A DNA stretch of 64,000 bases from the NCBI GenBank assembly GCA_016793095.1, contig JAEUJQ010000034.1:1-64000 (forward strand), in the 5' to 3' direction. The notes under the pieces are model-generated. The model saw only the letters and a program-made list of their open reading frames with translations. It was not told the DNA's origin and searched no databases. Below, one piece after another: positions 59,819 through 64,000 of the stretch (its first letter is position 1; every line of letters begins with the position of its first letter). The position numbers and the translations under genes are program-made. The stretch is from Myxococcaceae bacterium. GTDB lineage: Bacteria; Myxococcota; Myxococcia; Myxococcales; Myxococcaceae.

Positions 59819-60770
59819 CTCCCGCTGGCCTGGGCGCGGCGAGCGCGGCGACGGTGCTGTGCACGATGCGGTAGCCCAGCTCGAGGGCGCCTTTGCACTC
59901 GTCGGGGCCGGGCTCCTGCTTCGCGTAGCGCACGAAGTCGGACTGGTAGGCGAAGTCCTTCAGGGCCTCCATCGGCAACCCCGGCGTGTGCCTCGCGCGC
60001 AGCGCCTCGAGCAGCTCGGGCGTGGTGCTCTCGAGCGCGTCGAAGGCGTACACCTCGCCCAGGTAGCTGCGGATGATCTCCGAGAGGCGGAAGTAGAACT
60101 CCTTCACCCGGCCCTGGGCTGGCAGGTTCTGCGCGGCCAGGGCGTCGAGCGCCGTCCGGGCGCGCACGTGGGCGGGCTCCCGGGGCTTCGCCGGAGCGGT
60201 CACCACCGGCCGGGGGCGGTTGAGCCAGCGGAAGAGCGCGTACGACGCGAGCGCCACGGCCAGCCCGATGAGCAGCGCCCAGATCAGCCGCCACGTGCGC
60301 ACGGGCAGCTCCTCGGGCTTGCGCACGTCGTAGAAGTCGGCGCCTTGATCCTTCGCGTCGGGGGGCAACGTCGAGAGGATCTCCACCTCGGTCCCGCTGA
60401 CCGGCATCTTGACGGTGCCCGCGGGGTCAGCCAGCTCCAGCTCGAGGGTGGGCGTGCGCTGCTTGCCCAGCTCGAAGCCCTGAAGGGTCACCTTGAACGT
60501 GGTGATGGACGCTTCGTCGCCGTCCACGCGCTGCCGATCCTGAGAGACATAGTCGAAGGCGCCGAGGTCGCCGGGCGGAGGCAGCTCGTACCGCTGGCTC
60601 TTCTCGTGGGTGACCACGATCTCGACGACGAAGGGCTCCCCCAGCCTGGCCTGAGCCGGCGTGACGCGCTGCTGAACACGCAGCGGCGGCAGCACGCCTG
60701 CGTCGGTGGCGTCGGGCAGACTGCCGAGGAGCGAGAGGAGCAGCGCGACCTGCGTCACGGTGCCCACCAT
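59802..60770 (-). CDS. BatD-like/DUF4381-type protein, first gene of the Bat operon
   Basis: Seen: 322 aa from ATG 60770. Signal peptide, a beta-sandwich domain (QARLGEPFVVEIVVTHEKSQ), one transmembrane helix (WALLIGLAVALASYALF) and a cytoplasmic helical domain with FYFRLSEIIRSYLGEVYAFDALESTT, the DUF4381 pattern. DUF4381 genes usually follow MoxR and DUF58 genes; here neither is next to it. The 3' end overlaps batA. Confidence 0.8.
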   Translation of the reverse strand: MVGTVTQVALLLSLLGSLPDATDAGVLPPLRVQQRVTPAQARLGEPFVVEIVVTHEKSQRYELPPPGDLGAFDYVSQDRQRVDGDEASITTFKVTLQGFELGKQRTPTLELELADPAGTVKMPVSGTEVEILSTLPPDAKDQGADFYDVRKPEELPVRTWRLIWALLIGLAVALASYALFRWLNRPRPVVTAPAKPREPAHVRARTALDALAAQNLPAQGRVKEFYFRLSEIIRSYLGEVYAFDALESTTPELLEALRARHTPGLPMEALKDFAYQSDFVRYAKQEPGPDECKGALELGYRIVHSTVAALAAPRPAGGDGAS

Positions 60771-60887
60771 TCGTCGAGAAAACGCATGGAATCAAGCGAA
60801 GTTGCGACCTGACACAACGCTGACAGACGAGGCCCCATTCCCGCGCGACCGCTTGACGCAGGCGGGTGCAGATCGGATTCTCCGGGG

Positions 60888-61463
60888 ATGAACCAACTGC
60901 CCATCGACGTCGACGCTGAAGCGATCTTCCTCGACGGCGCCTGGTACACGCGCGAGGACCTGGCCAGGAAGATCAAGTCGATGATCGACTCGGGCGACTT
61001 CAACGTCGCGCGGCCCAGCGCCGCGCTCGAGGCCCTGTCCGCGACCCTTCAGCAGGTGCGCACCTTGTCATTCCGGGTGACGCCGGATCTCGCCGACGCC
61101 CTGACCCAGCTCGCCACGCGCACCGGGAACTCGGTCGGCCAGCTCGTGCGTGAGGCGGTGATGCAGATGCTCACGCGGGGCGCCGCGCCGGCCCAGCCGC
61201 AGCAGGATCAGCACGACGAGTCGCATGACCGTCGCGAAGAGACGGTGAAGGCCGCGATGCCCACGCCGCCTGACGCGCAGCCCCTCGTGCAGGCGCAGGC
61301 GGCGCCCGAGCCGTCGGTCGTGGTGGCCGGGCCCGGTGCGCTCCGGAACGCGGGGATCGACCCGAACAAGCAGCAGCAGCCCATCGAGCTCACGCGGCGG
61401 GTCGATTCCCAGTCGCAGCAGAGCGCTGGAGACTCGGCGGAGAACCGCTGGTTCAAGCAGTAG
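60888..61463 (+). CDS. Ribbon-helix-helix-like protein (191 aa)
   Basis: Seen: ATG 60888. N-terminal beta/alpha stretch (AIFLDGAWYTREDLARKIKSMI), then LSFRVTPDLADALTQLATRTGNSVGQLVREAVMQML, a ribbon-helix-helix fold like CopG/Arc antitoxins or small repressors, then a disordered Gln/Pro-rich tail of about 90 residues. No toxin gene is next to it. A TTGACG (60853-60858) 17 bp before GATTCT (60876-60881) may be its promoter, giving a nearly leaderless message. Confidence 0.6.
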   Translation: MNQLPIDVDAEAIFLDGAWYTREDLARKIKSMIDSGDFNVARPSAALEALSATLQQVRTLSFRVTPDLADALTQLATRTGNSVGQLVREAVMQMLTRGAAPAQPQQDQHDESHDRREETVKAAMPTPPDAQPLVQAQAAPEPSVVVAGPGALRNAGIDPNKQQQPIELTRRVDSQSQQSAGDSAENRWFKQ

Positions 61464-61502
61464 CGAATACGCGGACGCTGGCCGCTGTTGCACCGGCGCG
61501 CT

Positions 61503-62756
61503 ATGGCCGCACCGATGCTCCTCTCCGCCCTCATTGCTCAGCTGGCGCTCGCTCAGGCGAGCCCTCCGTGGCTGACCGGGCAGAGCCGGGCGGAAGACCT
61601 GCGCATCTCGCTCGTCACCTTCAGCCCCGGTGACACCCTGACCGAGTGGTGGGGCCACACGGCGCTCGTCGTGGAGGACACCCGGCTCAACACCGGGCTG
61701 CTCTTCAACTACGGCATGTTCAGCTTCGACGAAGGGTTCGTGCACCGCTTCGTGCAGGGCCGCCTCGAGTTCTGGGTCTCGGCAGACTCGATTCAGTACA
61801 CGTACCGGCTCTACCAGTACCTCAAGCGCGACATCCGCATTCAGGAGCTCAACCTGCTCCCCGAGCAGGCCATGCAGGTCGCGCGGGCGCTCTCGACGAA
61901 CGTGCTGCCCGAGAACCGCGTCTACCTGTACCACCACTACAACGACAACTGCTCGACCCGCCCACGCGACATCGTCGACGCGGCGTTCGGTGGCCAGCTG
62001 CTCGAGTACGAGAAGCAGCCCTCGAAGCTCACGCTGCGCGAGCACACGCGGCGGTACTCGATGGTGAACCTGCCGATGAGCCTCGTCCTCGACTACCTGC
62101 AGAACGACGAGCTCGACGGTCCTGCGACGATCAAGAACGCGGCGTTCCTGCCCGACGAGCTCGAGCGCCACCTCGCCGCGCTGCAGGTGAAGCGGCCCGA
62201 TGGCACGGTGGTGCCCGCGGTGAAGACCCAGTGGAACTACTACAAGTCCGACCGCACGCCGCCACCCGACGTCCCGCCGAACTTCATCCCCGGCATCCTC
62301 GCCTTCTCCTGCGCGCTGGGCGGTCTCGCCCTCGCGCTGGGCCACTGGGGCCGGGACGGCAAGCGGGCCCCGCGCGTGCTGTCTGGGCTGCTCAACGTCG
62401 TGCTGGGGCTTGGCTGGGGGAGCCTGGGCGTCTTCCTCTTCATCGTCGGGCTCTTCACCAACCACACGGTGGCGCATCGCAACGAGAACCTCTTCGTCAT
62501 CAACCCCATCACCTTCGGCGCGCTGCCCTTCGGCGTGATGCTGATGTGGGGGGCGCGGCGAGCGAAGCCGCTGCTCAAGTGGACGTGGACGATCCTGTCG
62601 GCGACGGGGCTCCTCGGGGTCGTCGTGAAGGTCCTGCCGATGTTCGATCAGGACAACTGGAACATCATCGCGCTGGGGCTCCCGGTGAGCCTCGCGTTCG
62701 CGGCGGTCTTCTGGCTCGACGAGCGCCGGCAGCGCGCCGCTCCCGCGAAACCCTGA
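61503..62756 (+). CDS. DUF4105 family membrane protein
   Basis: Seen: 417 aa from ATG 61503, signal (MAAPMLLSALIAQLALAQA). The conserved SLVTFSPGDTLTEWWGHTAL, NYGMFSFDEGFVHRFVQGRL and YHHYNDNCSTRPRDIVDAAF motifs match DUF4105, a papain-like (NlpC/P60-related) fold with Cys in NDNCS and His in WGHTAL. Four or more membrane helices follow from about 250. Probably an envelope peptidase or amidase; unproven. Confidence 0.8.
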   Translation: MAAPMLLSALIAQLALAQASPPWLTGQSRAEDLRISLVTFSPGDTLTEWWGHTALVVEDTRLNTGLLFNYGMFSFDEGFVHRFVQGRLEFWVSADSIQYTYRLYQYLKRDIRIQELNLLPEQAMQVARALSTNVLPENRVYLYHHYNDNCSTRPRDIVDAAFGGQLLEYEKQPSKLTLREHTRRYSMVNLPMSLVLDYLQNDELDGPATIKNAAFLPDELERHLAALQVKRPDGTVVPAVKTQWNYYKSDRTPPPDVPPNFIPGILAFSCALGGLALALGHWGRDGKRAPRVLSGLLNVVLGLGWGSLGVFLFIVGLFTNHTVAHRNENLFVINPITFGALPFGVMLMWGARRAKPLLKWTWTILSATGLLGVVVKVLPMFDQDNWNIIALGLPVSLAFAAVFWLDERRQRAAPAKP

Positions 62757-62883
62757 GGCGTCCCGCCGCTTCGGCAGCCGTCCGAGCGCCGGTTGAGGAG
62801 GAGCAAGTCGTCGGCGCGTGAGGGCAGGGCAGCCGCCCGCAATCCGCTGGACGAGCCGCCCGCAACGCGACAAAGACGCGGGC

Positions 62884-63945
62884 ATGTCGCCCGTCGTCAT
62901 CATCGCCATCGTCGTCGTCCTCATCATCGTGTTCGCCGTCATCGCGTCCCGCCGCGCGGGAGCGTCACAGGGCGGCGGCGCGGCCGTCTCGACCTGGACG
63001 GTCACCGAGGTCGTCAAGGAGACGCCCAGCACCGTCAGCTTCGGCCTCGACGCGACGCTGGACTTCCAGCCTGGCCAGTTCGTCCTGTTGCGCCCGGAGG
63101 CGTCGATGCCGTGGCGCGCCTACTCCTTCAGCCGCGCACCGGGCCAGCCGCTCCGCCTCACCGTCAAGCGCGTCGAGAACGGCAAGGTGTCCGGGTATCT
63201 CACCGGGAAGCTCGAGCCCGGCGCGCGCCTCGAGGTGAAGGGCCCGTACGGGCAGTTCCTCATGCCGCCGAACGTCACCCGCGCGCTCTTCGTCGCCGGC
63301 GGCAGCGGCGTGACGCCCTTCCTCTCGTGGCTGCACACCCTCGACGGCCGCGGCTGGCCCTTCCCCGTCACGCTCATCACCGGGAACAGGTCGGCGCAGG
63401 AGCAGATCCTCAAGGTCGAGCTCGACGCCCTCGAGAAGAAGGCCGGCGGCAAGCTCGCGTGTGTCCACGTCACCGACGACGCCCAGGGGCCGCTGACGAA
63501 GGAGCTGCTCGGCTCCCTGCTCGAGAAGCTCGAGGCGCCGTCGCTGGTCGCCACCTGCGGCCCTGAGCCGATGATGAACAACGTGAAGGAGCTGGCGCTC
63601 ACGAGGTGGCCCGGCGTCGCGGTGCTCGAAGAGAAGTTCACCGCGAGCGCCGAGGTCGTCGGCGACGGTCCCGGCGTTCAGCTCGAGCTGATGCAGGACG
63701 GGAAGGTGAAGCCCTTCGAGGTGAAGCCGGGCGAACACGTGCTGCACGCCGCGCGACGCGCCGGGTACGATCTGCCGGCGGGCTGCGAGATGGGCGCGTG
63801 CGGGGCCTGCCGCGTGAAGCTGCACTCGGGCGACATCGCCGTGCCCGACGAGGCCTGTCTGTCTGACGCCGAGAAGGCGCAGGGCTACCGCCTCATCTGC
63901 GTCGGCAGCGTCAAGGGCCCGGCCCGCTTCGAGTCGGCGCCCTGA
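62884..63945 (+). CDS. Membrane-anchored ferredoxin reductase with 2Fe-2S domain
   Basis: Seen: 353 aa from ATG 62884. One N-terminal transmembrane helix; FAD domain with WRAYSFSR, NAD domain with LFVAGGSGVTPFLSWL and CGPEPMMN; a C-terminal plant-type ferredoxin domain with GCEMGACGACRVKL and a later Cys in RLICVG (C-x4-C-x2-C ... C). Transfers electrons from NAD(P)H to an acceptor such as an oxygenase, reductase or cytochrome. No oxygenase partner is visible. Confidence 0.92.
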   Translation: MSPVVIIAIVVVLIIVFAVIASRRAGASQGGGAAVSTWTVTEVVKETPSTVSFGLDATLDFQPGQFVLLRPEASMPWRAYSFSRAPGQPLRLTVKRVENGKVSGYLTGKLEPGARLEVKGPYGQFLMPPNVTRALFVAGGSGVTPFLSWLHTLDGRGWPFPVTLITGNRSAQEQILKVELDALEKKAGGKLACVHVTDDAQGPLTKELLGSLLEKLEAPSLVATCGPEPMMNNVKELALTRWPGVAVLEEKFTASAEVVGDGPGVQLELMQDGKVKPFEVKPGEHVLHAARRAGYDLPAGCEMGACGACRVKLHSGDIAVPDEACLSDAEKAQGYRLICVGSVKGPARFESAP

Positions 63946-63954
63946 GCTGCCCCG

Positions 63955-64000
63955 TCACTTCGCGGGGGCGTCGCCTTCGGCCGGCTTCGGGGCGTCGGCG
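63955..64000 (-). CDS. C-terminal end of a gene entering from the right
   Basis: On the - strand a frame runs in from the right edge and ends TGA at 63955-63957, giving a Pro/Ala/Lys-rich tail (ADAPKPAEGDAPAK). It converges on the ferredoxin reductase gene with a 9-bp gap. The codon bias fits, but the segment is too short to identify. Confidence 0.4.
   Translation of the reverse strand, partial: ADAPKPAEGDAPAK

Noticed and set aside
60888-61463. Toxin-antitoxin pair based on the RHH-like protein
   Set aside because: The neighbouring gene is a 417-aa DUF4105 membrane protein, not a small toxin, and the RHH-like protein is long with a disordered tail.

Overview
The window is very GC-rich DNA packed with short-gap, often 4-nt-overlapping genes, and it looks like a chromosome segment of a myxobacterium (phylum Myxococcota). 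The pointers are a Cys-rich lipoprotein with an Ala-Ala-Gly-Gly-Ser repeat spacer, a DUF2378/TIGR02265 protein (a family expanded in Myxococcus), three PilZ proteins, a eukaryote-like Ser/Thr kinase with a PEGA domain, many lipoproteins and GTG starts, and a secretin-free non-flagellar type III apparatus. No rRNA, tRNA, CRISPR, insertion sequence or phage gene is visible.

Layout. 1-9300: accessory envelope genes: a Cys-rich lipoprotein cut by the left edge, a 52-aa exported peptide, a membrane glycosyltransferase, a Ser/Thr kinase, an App1-type phosphatase, lipoproteins, DUF2378 and PilZ proteins. 9400-27564: a near-complete dcw (division and cell wall) cluster on the + strand: mraZ, a STAS gene, rsmH, ftsL, ftsI (with PASTA domain), murE, murF, mraY, murD, ftsW, murG, murC, murB, ftsQ, ftsA, ftsZ; ddl is absent. 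27565-33651: an envelope group with a lipoprotein, membrane proteins, a DUF4159 protein and a large VWA membrane protein. 33668-39155: acylphosphatase, a DUF3052-like protein, an RNase E/G with unusual repeats, PilZ, a BrkB/YihY membrane protein and an HU/IHF-type DNA-binding protein closed by a clear terminator. 39225-48139 (- strand): a type III secretion core, read 5' to 3' as a needle-like gene, sctI, sctJ, an unknown gene, sctQ, a fliO-like gene, sctR, sctS, sctT, sctU, a mini-gene and sctV; a patatin-like phospholipase lies just upstream. 49576-53387: PilZ, a response regulator, an FtsX-type permease and a STAS-like protein. 53502-60770 (- strand): an ABC ATPase behind a Bat (aerotolerance-type) operon. 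60888-64000: an RHH-like protein, a DUF4105 protein, a 2Fe-2S ferredoxin reductase and the end of another gene.

How it works together. The dcw genes make lipid II (murE, murF, mraY, murD, murG, murC, murB), polymerise and cross-link it at the septum (ftsW, ftsI) and build the Z ring (ftsZ, ftsA, ftsQ, ftsL). A probable MraZ-controlled promoter sits at 9403-9463, and ftsQ and ftsZ share a structured leader element. The type III locus has the export gate (R, S, T, U, V), inner ring lipoprotein (J), rod (I) and cytoplasmic ring (Q), but no ATPase, secretin or outer inner-membrane ring gene in the window. Its FliO-like protein, SctQ internal start, needle-like C-terminus and SctU-tail mini-gene are the most interesting things found.
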